Shown here: positions 32,855-43,239 of the stretch, piece after piece
Layout of the letters: each line of letters begins with the position of its first letter
Numbering within the stretch: the first letter of the stretch is position 1
From: Uranotaenia lowii
Lineage: Eukaryota > Arthropoda > Insecta > Diptera > Culicidae
NCBI RefSeq assembly: GCF_029784155.1
Contig: NC_073693.1
Location: 117,403,003 to 117,467,002, forward strand
DNA length: 64,000 nucleotides
Direction: 5' to 3'
The notes under the pieces: model-generated
What the model was told of the DNA's origin: nothing
Databases searched by the model: none
Seen by the model: the letters and a program-made list of their open reading frames with translations, nothing else
Made by a program: the position numbers and the translations under genes

Positions 32855-35225
32855 ATCTTGAGCGGAACTAATTGGCTCAATTCGACGCAACTCAGAACAG
32901 TTGATCAAGCGGTTTGGCTTTGGGTTAGATCCGAACAAAATTTTTTTCAGTTAAGCGGATAGATCTGGGTTTCTGCTTTCTAATGATGATTTTTAAAATA
33001 TTTTAGAGTAAATCCTTATAACTCTAGAGCTGTTTTACTGAAGTAAGAATTTTGATCTTGAGCGGAACTACGCTGATCTTGAGCGGAACTAAAATATTAT
33101 CTTGAGCCATTATTATCAGGAACCATTTTCTTCTGTCAACTTCTTTAATAGCTCTTATTCAGAATACTTGTGTAAATGTGAAAACTTCAATTAAATTTCA
33201 TCTTTGAAGATTTTTAAGGAAAACGACAAAGTCAGTAATACAAAAATGGTGCCTTAAGTTACAGATTTTGCAAAAAAAACTGTAAATTGCTCAACATCAA
33301 TGTTTTGAGAAAACAATAGTTTTTTTTAGTTCTTATTTCCTTAATTCCTTAACTTTATTGGTAACTCATGATAAATTGGGTCATTTTCATATTTTAGTTG
33401 GGAAAAATCAGTTGACGTTGAAAATCTTTTCATACTTTTTCTTTTAAATTTTAGTTGGGAAAAATCAGTTAAGGTTGAAAATCTTTTCATACTTTTCTAA
33501 TTCAAAGTAAGAAACTTAAATTTTTTATGTATGTATGTATGTACTATGTATGTATGTATGGTTCCCCCATCGGTAGCAAGGTCCAGCCTATGTCTGTGTG
33601 GCTTGGCCTTCGAATTACTTCTAGGGCTTCCACGGCCGATGGTTCGTCGAGGGAAGGCATCCAATCTTCAGAGACCTACAATGGTTGGCAATCCACTCCG
33701 CTTGCAATAGTCTCTTAAGATTAACCCCAGATGCATTCCCTCTGAAATATATAATTATTTATACAATTAAACACATCTTACCTGTCGGCAACTCATGGGA
33801 TTCGAGCCCAAAAGTTTTCTTGCAGATACCGGGAATCGAACCCAGTACGCCTGGGTTACCAGACTCGCGCCAGCCTATCCACTAGACCACATTAGCGCTA
33901 CATAAGAAACTTAAATTTTTATAAACACAAAAAATTATAAATATGAAAATCCATTCGAAATTCAAAAATTCTGTGAAATCTGTAAATATTTGAAAAAATC
34001 GTGTTCTGTGACACAGATGCTGTAATAAAAGTTTCCTCAAAACTCTGTAAAATTCATAGAATATATTTTCTAATGAATTCCAGTTTCTTATGAAACACGT
34101 TAATATTTATTTATATTCAAAATTTATGGAATCATAAATTATTTAGCTCAATTGATAAAACAATTATTTCTCAAACCTAGTTCCAGTTTGAGCTCAAGTG
34201 TAAAGTCAAATACAAGGGAATCGGATAGGTTTTCAATATCAGGCCACCAATTGAATCGTGGAGTATCATAAAATTGCTAACTCGGTGTGCTTTGCTACAC
34301 TTTGTAAAACTGAAGGAATGTGTTTAAATACAAATTGGAATTTTTGTTTATTAGATAGTATATCGTTTTCAATTGGATTTTGAACATTGAAAACAACCTC
34401 TTTAAAAAGAAAGCTACTTCTTAAAGTACGAATAGTAATGGTAATGAAGAGTGATTCTTATTCTGAAATAATGACTTATCTTTATTGGCTGCATTAGTAC
34501 TCGAATTATGCCAAAAAATATGTATGAAAGCCTTCCTCCTCCCGTCGTCCCTCTGAAAAAAAGAATCAAGAACACATTTCTTGTATCCCAAAAAATTAAA
34601 CTTTTTGTGTGCCTTATTTGGTACGCTGTGGCACCAATTATTTAGTTTTAGTTCTATTCGAACTTAATTTTACATCTTTTCGTTCCCTAAAGCTGCTATA
34701 ATAAGAAATATACAAAGGTGCTGCATACATTCAGGGGTAAAAACCGCGTGCAAGACATTAGGCATAAGGCAGCGCACCTAGCGGTTTATTTCGGAAGCTA
34801 GTAGTTCCGCTCAAGATCAAAGATGGTTCCACTCAAGATCATATTTTACTTTTAAAACTGCGCCATTAATTGATATTTTGATGGAAAACTTGTTACAAAA
34901 ACCTGAATAATGCTTTTTTTATGAATTTTTCTACCTTTTTATTCATTGAGAATCAGTTTACAACGGTCAAGAGTGACAAAAATTGACGTTCAAAGTCAGC
35001 GTAGATTGATGAAAATTGCAGTAGAAATGGATATGTTTTTAATCTTCTAATAACATAATTTCATTTAATAAATTTTAGTAAAAATGTCAATGCTTGTATG
35101 AAAAGATCTTGAAAAAGTGTTTTTTCAACAATTTGATAAGATTAATAAACAATCATTGCCTAAATCTTAGGAAAAGTAAATGGTTCCGCTCAAGATCAGA
35201 TTTTGACTAGTTCCGCTCGAGATCA
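32855..35225. mobile_element. Possible non-autonomous element bounded by GAGCGGAACTA iterons
   Basis: ATCTTGAGCGGAACTA occurs at about 32854, 33054 and 33072 in one orientation. The inverted form (TAGTTCCGCTCAAGATC or close variants) occurs at about 34800, 34826, 35182 and 35207. The right end reads CATTTACCCTA. This symmetrical set suggests the subterminal repeats of a DNA element about 2.4 kb long. No clean terminal repeat or target duplicate was identified, so the edges are approximate. A SINE is inserted in it. Confidence 0.45.
33526..33902 (-). mobile_element. tRNA-derived SINE with 18-bp target duplication
   Basis: On the minus strand a tRNA-like head starts at about 33898: A box TGGTCTAGTGGATAGG and B box GGGTTCGATTCCC, with tRNA-like arms between. 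An unrelated body of about 250 bp and a 3' tail of ATAC/TACATACA repeats (33528-33562) follow. The perfect direct repeat TAAGAAACTTAAATTTTT flanks it (33508-33525 and 33903-33920), which proves retroposition by target-primed copying. SINEs are transcribed by RNA polymerase III from the internal boxes and use a LINE's enzymes; the partner LINE is unknown. Confidence 0.88.
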
Positions 35226-35296
35226 TTTACCCTACCCGGTATGTGTGTAGTGATTCCTTGGTTCTTAATTATAGACAATATCTTTTTCACAGATCT

Positions 35297-35880
35297 ATGG
35301 GTCGTTTGAGACATTTTACTTTTGATGAAAAAGTGAAAGTCAAAGCTTACCACGATGCAGGGCTCTCAAACAGAGAAATTGGACAGAAAATCCACAGATC
35401 TCACACGGCCATATTACGCTACCTGAAGTATGGCGAAAATCGGACACGTATAGAGAAACGTGGGATTAAGTCAAAACTCTCTCTAAATGAAGAATCCGTA
35501 GGAAAGCTGTGAACCATAAAAGAACTGCGTCGCAAATCAGAGTAACCAGTCATCGAACGCCGCATACAAATAAAAATACTATCGACGAGTGAGAACGTGG
35601 TATGGCGTAAACGACTGGCAAAACCGAAATCGACATCGCGTCACACGGAAAGTCGCTTTAATTTCGCAGAGAAATATGTTTCTTGGACAGATCAATGGAA
35701 AATGTATTTTTTTCTGACAAAAAGAATTTCAACCTCGATGGCCCGGATGGCCGGCAGCACTATTGGCATGATTCACAAAAACATCCGGTGATCATGATGA
35801 GCAGATACTTTGGTGGTGACACAGTGTTGTGGCCATGAAAAGCCATTGGACTGTAGGGGCGGCGTTTGGAAAACTAACCA
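35297..35880 (+). pseudogene. Tc3-like transposase remnant
   Basis: The first part (ATG at 35297) reads MGRLRHFTFDEKVKVKAYHD and has helix-turn-helix features (LSNREIGQKIHRSHTAILRYL), the pattern of Tc3-group DNA-binding domains. It stops at 35510. Sequence after 35600 carries RFNFAEKYVSW and, over frameshifts, a segment like FSDEKNFNLDGPDG and YWHD that includes the catalytic Asp region. The C-terminal third, including the last acidic residue, is absent or unrecognisable. Non-functional. Its own termini were not found. Confidence 0.7.
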
Positions 35881-36138
35881 CACCGATGGGACTCATTCCC
35901 CTCATGGGAGTGAGCCTCTCCTAGACAACCTCTGTTGTTGTCTCACCGGTGGAGGCAAGTCCTCGGACTGTACCTGGGGCCAAGGCCGGTCGATCACTGT
36001 CACCACAGTGATCGAACTAAACTCTTCTAAGGGGGGCTCTGATAAGAGCCGATTGGATCGGAAGCAAGCGAGGAAGAAGCACAGAGGAACAACACCAATT
36101 TACCCGCGATGAAACATTCTGGATTTATTTTCTCTCTA
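35881..36138. other. Non-coding, GC-richer stretch
   Basis: Contains CCCATTCCCCTCATGGGAGTGAG-like palindromic and G-rich segments. No feature recognised. It ends at the 5-bp target duplicate TACAC. Confidence 0.4.
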
Positions 36139-36143
36139 TACAC

Positions 36144-36323
36144 TGTGGTAGCCGAGATAATAATAATAACTGGACAACTCTAGACGCGTACACGACCGAC
36201 ACAGTGAACCGCACTCAAGTGTAGTAAGAACAAGACTGAGGTGGTGGGTGGATATGTGTGCTATGCAGGTTGTCATCAGATAAACCGTATGTGTATGTGT
36301 ATGTGAAAACGAGGGGTATCACA
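36144..36323 (-). repeat. 3' LTR of the mag-like element
   Basis: 180 bp, from TGTGGTAGCC to GTATCACA on the plus strand. The neighbouring purine tract, on the element strand AAAAAAAGGGAGA (36324-36337), is the expected polypurine primer site. The other LTR is split in two (41477-41523 and 44240-44372) and adds up to exactly 180 bp. Confidence 0.92.
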
Positions 36324-36394
36324 TCTCCCTTTTTTTATTAGAAAAACTTAAATATTACCTGAACTGACTGGCTCATGAGAAGGAACCTTTGTTT

Positions 36395-38620
36395 TCAAGG
36401 ACTGTACCAAACTGATGGTTTCGGGATGCGAGATGACTGCCGTACAGGCGGAAGTTCACGTTGTTTTGGAGAATTGCTTTGATCCAGATTGTCAGTAATT
36501 TTTAGAAGATGAGAAGAATTACGCTCAAAACGTTTGTCAGAATCCTGTCCGACTATAGTGACATTGGATCCTTTTTTGTCTACTACCGAAAATTTCTCCT
36601 TGTGGAAATTGGTAGAGAGTTTATCTTGTGGGACGAGATTCTTGACCAGAACTGTATCTCCAGATTGTATCTCACTAGGTTTTGCTTTACGCTTCTTATC
36701 TTCTCGCTCTTTTCCTTCGAATTTGTTCGTGACATCTCTATCACGGAAAGTAGACGTTGGAGGTACTGTCTCCAGATCATCAAACTGAGGGATTTTGAAC
36801 CTCAATTTGCGGTTTTGAAGTAATTCGCTGGGAGCTACCCCAGTTACGCAATGAGGGGTATTATTATACATTATAAGGTAATCGTCCAACTCTTTTTTCC
36901 AATCCCCATGGAGCGCCTTCGAAATTTTAAGCCGTTTTAACAGTGATCTGTTCTGGCGCTCGACCTCGCCATTGGCTTGAGGCCAATACGGTGTGGTATG
37001 ATTCAGTGTAATCCCAAATATGCGACAAAATTCTCCTAACTCTTTGGAGACAAATTGTTTCGCGTTGTCTAAAGTGATTGTTCTCGGGTTCCCCCAGTTT
37101 CGAAATATATTGCGCAAGGTTTTGATTGTCGCTTCTGCGGTGATTCTGTTCATAACAGAAATTTCCCATATAACGAGTAAAGTAATCGATGATAACTAAT
37201 ATATGCTCTCCTGTTGGCATTGGTCCTAGGAAATCGATTGCCAAATCAGTCCAAGGTTTGTCTGGAAACATTCGTCTTTTCATTGGCTCTGGAGGCTGCG
37301 TTGCCTGGACCAGACGACAACCTTCGCAAGACTCACACATGTTGACTGCTTGTTGGTCCATCTTTGGCCACCAACATTTGTCTCGGAGGCGGCTTTTCAT
37401 TTTCGATTGTCCTGGGTGTCCTTCGTGGGCAATTTGGCACATCCTATTCCTCAAAGACTCCGGGATGACAATTTTAGATCCTCGCATAACTAATCCATTG
37501 TTGAAACTAAGTTCATTTTGAAAAGGGACATACGGTTTGGTTATGGGGTTATTCCATTTTGAGGACATTATAGCATCTCGAATTGTAGAAAGTTCGCTAT
37601 CGGATTTGGTTTCGTTTACAATTTCCGAGATGTCAATGGCCGCAGCTTCCTGTACCGACCTTATCACTACTTCTGTTTCAAAATCAAAATCTTCTCCAGG
37701 AACATCGTTGAGTGTAGACAATGCTTTTGCTGTCACATGACGGATGTAAGCCTCTGATACTTCAGGCCACATGTCATCACGCACATGAGCGGAAAGACGT
37801 GAGAGAGGGTCAGCTATGTTGGTTGATCCTCGACGATACATTACGATAAATCTGAATGCTTGTAGCCGCAGAAGCCATCGCTCAATTTTCATGGTAGGTT
37901 TTGATGTCGGACTAAAAATGGTCTCCAGCGGTCGATGATCGGTTTCTAGTTCGAATGTTATGCCGATCAAGTATATTCTATAACGCTCAACGGCCCATAC
38001 AATTGCTAGGGCTTCCTTTTCGATTGAAGCGTATCGTTTTTCAGTTTCCGTTAGGCTTTTCGAGGCATAACTGATAACCCTAGGCCTGTCACCCGAAAAT
38101 TGAATTAATACAGCACCGAGGCCTACGCCAGAAGCATCAGTCACCAGTAAGGTTCTATCTTTCGGATCGAAATACCCAAGGTAATCAAGAGAACCAATCC
38201 TAGCCTTTATTTGCTCGAAAGCCTGTTAGTGTTCGCTTTTCCAATCGAAGTTGGTGGTGTTTTTAATAAGCTGTCTCAATGGATAATTAACTGTTGCAAG
38301 GTTTGGTACGAACCTGGAAACGAACGTTACCAGGCCTAAGAAACTTCGAAGTTCTTCCTTTGTTTTTGGTGCTCGACATTTTAAAATGGATTCCACTTTA
38401 TCAGAAGATGGAAGTACACCTTGTTTGAAGAATAGACAAAATAATGAAAACTAATTGTTGTTTCGGAAGTGAAAATACCTCTGAAGTCACTACCCACCTT
38501 TTCCCGAAAGTTCATGCCCAAGGAAGACAACTTCTTGTTGTTCGTACTTGCACTTGTGGTGTTTAATTGGACCCCTAGCTCTTCAAACTTTCGGACTAGC
38601 AGCTTTAGGGCTTTTTAAAA
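36395..38620 (-). pseudogene. mag-like pol remnant: RT end, RNase H, integrase
   Basis: Reading begins at about 38620 with the end of the RT palm (KFEELGVQLN, FLGHELSG), so protease and the YxDD region are missing. About 70 foreign bases with a stop interrupt it near 38430-38495. It resumes with the RT connection, and a TAA lies at 38226-38228. From 38144 the RNase H is clear (LVTDASGVGLGAVL, YASIEKEALAIVWA, ETDHRPLE), then the integrase zinc domain (HEGHPG ... CESCEGC) and first Asp (DLAIDFLGPMP). An extra G at about 37165 shifts the frame, and the integrase continues as a separate frame below 37153 (TLDNAKQFVSKE, YWPQANGEVER). It ends with a basic, Pro-rich tail at 36395. Not functional. 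Confidence 0.88.
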
Positions 38621-39470
38621 CTTTTGAGCGACAAACTTGACGGAAATGGTCGAGTCCGCCACAGCGTTTACAAGTTCGACCAAGTGCCGGGCAATTCCTT
38701 TCAAACTTATGCGATTCATTCCCGCATCTACTACAGTTTTTAAATGAAGGCTGCTGTTGTGAAGTTCGTCCGTAAACTTTATTGACATCCGGCGAGGCCA
38801 AACTGTAGCTAGGTCCGGGTTGATTCATGTGAGCAGCCTGGTATTTCACAGCTTGAAACGTGTTAACTATTTGACAACATGTATCCAAATTTAAATTTTT
38901 TCGTTCCAATAGTTTCTCACGGAGACCAATAGGAGCTGTTTGAATAATTTTGTCAATGACTGCAATCTGACGGCTCTCAAGAATGCTATTACCGAAATAG
39001 CACTTTTCCGAAATCTGTTGGATCCTTGTGAGAAATTTTTCAATTGGTTCATAGTCACTTTTTTTCGTTTTCCAAAATAAATTCCGCTTAAAACTGTCGT
39101 GATGCTTTGGTGCAAAATGATTGTTGAGTTTATCTTTTGCTACCTGATACGCATCAACTCCTTCCAAGTCAACGTCGGCTCCTGGAATGCTATCGAACAC
39201 ACTTTGCAACTCCAGTCCGCCCATTGCGAGCAACTGAATTTTCTTGTTCATCGGTTCGGAAATACCAGAAGCCACCATGATTCTTTCGAAGCCACGAATC
39301 CAACTTGTCCAGGCATTTCGAACTTCCGAAGTTGGTAAATGCCTGAACCTCAGCTGCGGGAAATTATAGGCCGCCGGATTGAAAGGTGCCACTGGTTGAA
39401 CAAGCACAACATGATTTTGGCCATAGTCTTGACCAGGATTCTCCTGGGGACTTTGATTATCGTTCTCCAT
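38583..39470 (-). CDS. mag-like gag, open but from a defective element
   Basis: 295 residues from the ATG at 39470 (MENDNQSPQENPGQ). The N-terminal half has the capsid-like run RNAWTSWIRGFERIMVASGI. Two CCHC knuckles near the C-terminus (CSRCG...H....C and CKRCGGLDHFRQVC) bind element RNA; two knuckles are usual in the mag group. The last residues (after CRSKV) are encoded by sequence that belongs to the truncated RT in another frame, so the C-terminus is a product of the internal deletion. The protein could still be made, but the element could not move by itself. Confidence 0.8.
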   Translation of the reverse strand: MENDNQSPQENPGQDYGQNHVVLVQPVAPFNPAAYNFPQLRFRHLPTSEVRNAWTSWIRGFERIMVASGISEPMNKKIQLLAMGGLELQSVFDSIPGADVDLEGVDAYQVAKDKLNNHFAPKHHDSFKRNLFWKTKKSDYEPIEKFLTRIQQISEKCYFGNSILESRQIAVIDKIIQTAPIGLREKLLERKNLNLDTCCQIVNTFQAVKYQAAHMNQPGPSYSLASPDVNKVYGRTSQQQPSFKNCSRCGNESHKFERNCPALGRTCKRCGGLDHFRQVCRSKVLKSPKAASPKV

Positions 39471-39870
39471 CGCTTAAAAGTAAACAAAAACAAAGTTTGT
39501 TAGTTGCTACACGCCAAACTAGGAAACTCTTATGTTGTTATACATTCCATACCAATTTAAATCAAATGTTAGATTTAAAATGATTTAATTCAATTTTTCA
39601 GTGTTTGTTTTAGCTTAATCGTGCAATTTGATTTTTCGTAATCATCGTCTTTTTTCTCATTTCAACCTCTTTCATTTTTTTGCTTTTTTCAGGGTTTGTT
39701 AAGCATGTAGTCAATGTACAAAATCATTCAAATCACCGACTTTTACAGGGTTCCAATGAATTTAATCGTTGGCTTTTGCTTTATCAATTATGAATTTAAT
39801 CATCAATCATCATCGTCAATCCAATGAATTTAATCGTTGGCTTTCCTTTATCAATTATGAATTTAATCAT

Positions 39871-41106
39871 CCCGCTAAGCAAAATAAATGCTTTTAATGC
39901 TTGGATTTCAAGCATTCTTCAAGCATTCCTTCCATTGAATTCAAGCATTAAATGGCCCAACCTAACGAGCCTATAGTAAACAAAGAGACGAAATGTCACG
40001 ATTGGAATTTTTGATTTTCTGTCAGTGTCATTCCAATCGAGCAAAACCAAGCAGTCTTAAAGGCAGCCTACAGCAGGGTTGCAAGCCCATTATTTCAAAA
40101 GGGATCAGATTGAGCTTCTTTGTTTACTATAGTTTCTTTAGCCCAACCGATTCTACTTGAAACCATTTTCCCGGTTCAGAATGACAGCCCTGGTTGACAT
40201 CTGTCATGGTTTGATTGTATTTGTGTGTTCGATAAATGCTAATGTGTGAGTGTGTTGAGTAAATATTATTGCATATGTATGAGTGCGTACTAGACCGAAC
40301 CACACTCGGGGGAAATTTCTCAATTTAAAAAAACATGCGTTTTCCTTTATCTGTATTTCAAATTTATTCAAAACTTTTTACACATTATTACACTTCACTA
40401 GACACACTACACTACACTACACTTTTGGCCAAAAGAAATTTGTCGCTCGGCACCAGGATCTTGCATATGAGGACCTCTTCCTTCATTAGGGGCTCCAGAA
40501 TTAAGCCCGTGCTTTGGCGGCCTGGGGCTTGAAGCGATCAATGAGCGACGTGGTAGCTTGGATGAGCGGGCAGATTACACAAAAGGGCTGCAAATTAGGA
40601 AAAAAAAAAATGAGTTGAGAAATTGATCGCTTAGTTAAAAATTTTCAACTTACCTATTCAAAATTGAATCACATGGTGCCGCCCCTTGCACAGATCTGGA
40701 ACAAACCGCCAGCACCTCCATGCCTGCGTCGAGCTGTGTCAAGAAAAAAGAAACACATTAACGATATTTTAATTGCATTTATTTTGAAATATATTACCAT
40801 TTTTTAATCCATGGAGCTTCAGCTCCGGCTAGGTCTGATGTCAAAATGGCCGTTGATAAAACAAAGATTTTTTCTAGCCTTCCTTGGTCACCAATACTAA
40901 CTAGCGAAAAGTCGTTCAAACGACCAATCAGTGTTGTACACTCGGAGGGTTTTATGGTATTTTCACATTTGAATTTGTATTTGTGCAATCGGTGCAATCA
41001 GCTGACTGGACTGATGCACGTGTAAAATTTAAACCCTCAGTTTACGGCATTGAACGCAGCCCTACGCGCAAAATCGTTAGCTCTAGGTTTTAAAAGGGCC
41101 TGCGGG
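39871..41106. mobile_element. 1236-bp insertion in the mag leader, type unknown
   Basis: Comparison with the neighbouring leader repeat unit shows a clean interruption. The ends are CCCGCTAAGC at the left and CCTGCGGG at the right, sharing only CCCGC in inverted form, and AT is present on both sides. A short inverted pair TATAGTAAACAAAG lies inside at about 39974 and 40123. The insertion carries an apparently spliced transcription unit on the minus strand. Element class not determined. Confidence 0.6.
40365..40997 (-). other. Apparent spliced minus-strand transcription unit, captured
   Basis: On the minus strand: exon 1 ends at 40798 with AAAAAATG followed by GTAATA; a 65-bp intron (40733-40797) ends in a pyrimidine tract and ACACAG; exon 2 is 40654-40732; a 66-bp intron (40588-40653) starts GTAAGT and ends in a pyrimidine tract and TTTGCAG; exon 3 follows, with AATAAA at about 40367-40372. 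The ATG at the end of exon 1 would open a frame of only 31 codons across the three exons. The product is not recognised. It may be a fragment of a host gene picked up with its introns, or a non-coding RNA gene. Exact splice positions are inferred from signals alone. Confidence 0.45.
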
Positions 41107-41649
41107 ATCAATCATCATCGTCAATCGAATGAATTTAATCGTTGGCTTTTTGCAAGAGATATTCGATGAATTCAATCATCGACTTTAAAATTCGCATAGT
41201 TCCAATGAATTAAATCGTTGGCTTTTGTTTTTATTATTATTATTTTTTTTTATATCATCGGCGTTCATATTACTTTCATTTTCATGCATAAACACTGTGA
41301 GCGAATTCTCACATCGACCAAACACTTTATCGGCCATCTTTCTTTTCTTCGCGCATTTCATTTTCTGGACTTACCTGATTTAGGAAACAAAATTTCACGC
41401 GTAGTTTTTAGTTGAAATCAACTTTTGTTAAATTTCCACCTTAAACAAACTAGTTAGAACATTCTCGTCGCCATTATGTGGTAGCCGAGATAATAATAAT
41501 AACTGGACAACTCTAGACGCGTAGGATATTTCGGAGAATATGCACCTGCTAAGGGAAATGACCGAGTATGCGGAATACATAAGCTGAACACCCGAATATA
41601 TTGCAACATGTGCTTCGTATTTCTATCTGATACTCATATTTTGTCAATA

Positions 41650-43239
41650 CAGTGAAAACCCGATTTTATCACCCCCATGATGAATTTTAGAGTGATAAAT
41701 CGGGGAGAGTGATAAAATCGGGAGATTTTGAAAAAATGATTTTATTCCGTCATAATCAAATAAAATACTACAAAAAACGTATATTATACCAATAAAACAG
41801 TGTAGAGGTTTTGTAGTATGTAGATATTCCCTTTTTTGACATATTACTAGTTATAGGTCTTTTTTATATCAAAACATCATACAATATCGGTTTTACGCAT
41901 CTTTAAACACCTTGTTTCGACCGGTGTTATCAGAAAAATTAAATAATCTTTAATGGTTCAAATCCTAATGATCTTATTATTTTTTTTGGTTATAATTTAC
42001 TGAAGATAAGATTCAAAGCTTCTGTTTAAATCAAAATAAAAAAAAAATTAATGTGCCTGTCACATATTTCGCCTCTAAAAATGCCTGGATGGCTCGAATG
42101 ATTTTCCAAAACTGGTTCCTCTAGGATTTCGTACCAGCAGTACGCCAATTTTCAGCCGAAATGTCTATTCCTCCTTAAAGCTGTGTTGTTACTGGATAAT
42201 TGCTCAGCACATCATATGAATAATGAGCTAAAAAGCGTTTTTTATGCCTCCAAATGTGAATGCAGTGATTCAAGCCATGGACCAGAATTTAATTCAGAAC
42301 TGTAAACTAAAATATCGTCAAAAACTTTTTTACATGTCATGGCTCGCGAAATCGATTTCGGTCAAAGCTTGAAGAGCATAACGTTAAGGGATTTATGTTT
42401 CTAGATGTACGATGCTTGGAGTGAAATAAAGCGTACAGTAATGCAGTAGTAATGGAAGAAAATTGGAATTATTTTAAATAACAAACTCGTTCACGAAGAT
42501 GGTGTTCCCTTGATCCATTTGATTGATGTAAACAACTGCGATGAAACTATTTTGCCACAGGACCCTGAGGAGAGATACGCAAGTAAAGCTTTTACGGATG
42601 AAGAAATTCTGAACATGACGCTGGATGTTAAGTCAGCATTAAACGAGCCCCTCGAATCATTGGAACCATTAAAAATTTCTGATGTAGCACCAGACTCAGA
42701 ATCAGCGGCAACTACCCCAAATGATTCATGTGAAATTTCAAGAAACATAATTGATGTTGAAGCTGTACGTATGTTGGACAACATAGTTGATTGGGCTGAT
42801 GCTTGAGATCTCTCTATAGATGATGTCATCTTCTTGCAACGTATCAGAGAGGTTGCTTTGAAGAAAGCTCAAACAAATAAAACACAGCTTTAATATTACT
42901 AGAATATGTTCTTTTATACCATTATATTTAGTTATAATTGTATTCAGTAACTTTGATTAACAAAAAACCTGTTTAAAACTTGACTTTTTGTATAAAAATC
43001 TTGATACGTCCCTGATCAATCATCTTCACTTTCAATATCGATGTAATCATCCATCAGTTTTGTCCCTTCAGAATGATTTTAACCTCAAAAGTTCAACGGA
43101 AATGAAAAAAGGCGATATTTACTATTTTGCGTTGAATAAAAAATGATGACAAAATCGGGTGAAAAAATGAGACAAAATCGGGGGTAGACAAAATCGGGGG
43201 CAGACAAAATCGGTGTGTGACAAAATCGGGTTTTCACTG
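41650..43239 (+). mobile_element. pogo/Tigger-type transposon, 1590 bp
   Basis: 23-bp inverted termini starting CAGTGAAAACCCGATTTT, with one mismatch, and TA on both sides (41648-41649 and 43240-43241). Both ends are followed inside by further copies of ACAAAATCGGG / GATAAATCGGGG, typical subterminal repeats. It encodes a truncated transposase. Confidence 0.9.
42178..42893 (+). pseudogene. pogo/Tigger transposase, C-terminal remnant
   Basis: The core matches the DDE domain of the Tigger/jerky family: LLLDNCSAHH with the second catalytic Asp and, one frame later, MPPNVNAVIQAMDQ with the third. The N-terminal DNA-binding part and the first Asp are deleted (only about 0.5 kb remains between them and the left terminus). 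Several frameshifts and stops separate the core from a long open C-terminal stretch (42510-42806, DEEILNMTLDVKSAL...), which is acidic. Not functional. Confidence 0.8.

Larger units (their letters stand above)
39471..41476 (-). other. Leader of the mag-like element, with internal repeats and an insertion
   Basis: The leader has an imperfect repeated unit, AATGAATTTAATCGTTGGCTTT, at 39756, 39823, 41129 and (variant) 41204. The second unit is cut at 39870 by a 1236-bp insertion and resumes at 41107. The primer binding site is at about 41460-41474. Confidence 0.65.

Noticed and set aside
33822..33898. Functional tRNA gene
   Set aside because: It has good A and B boxes but is joined to a SINE body, a TACA tail and an 18-bp target duplicate.
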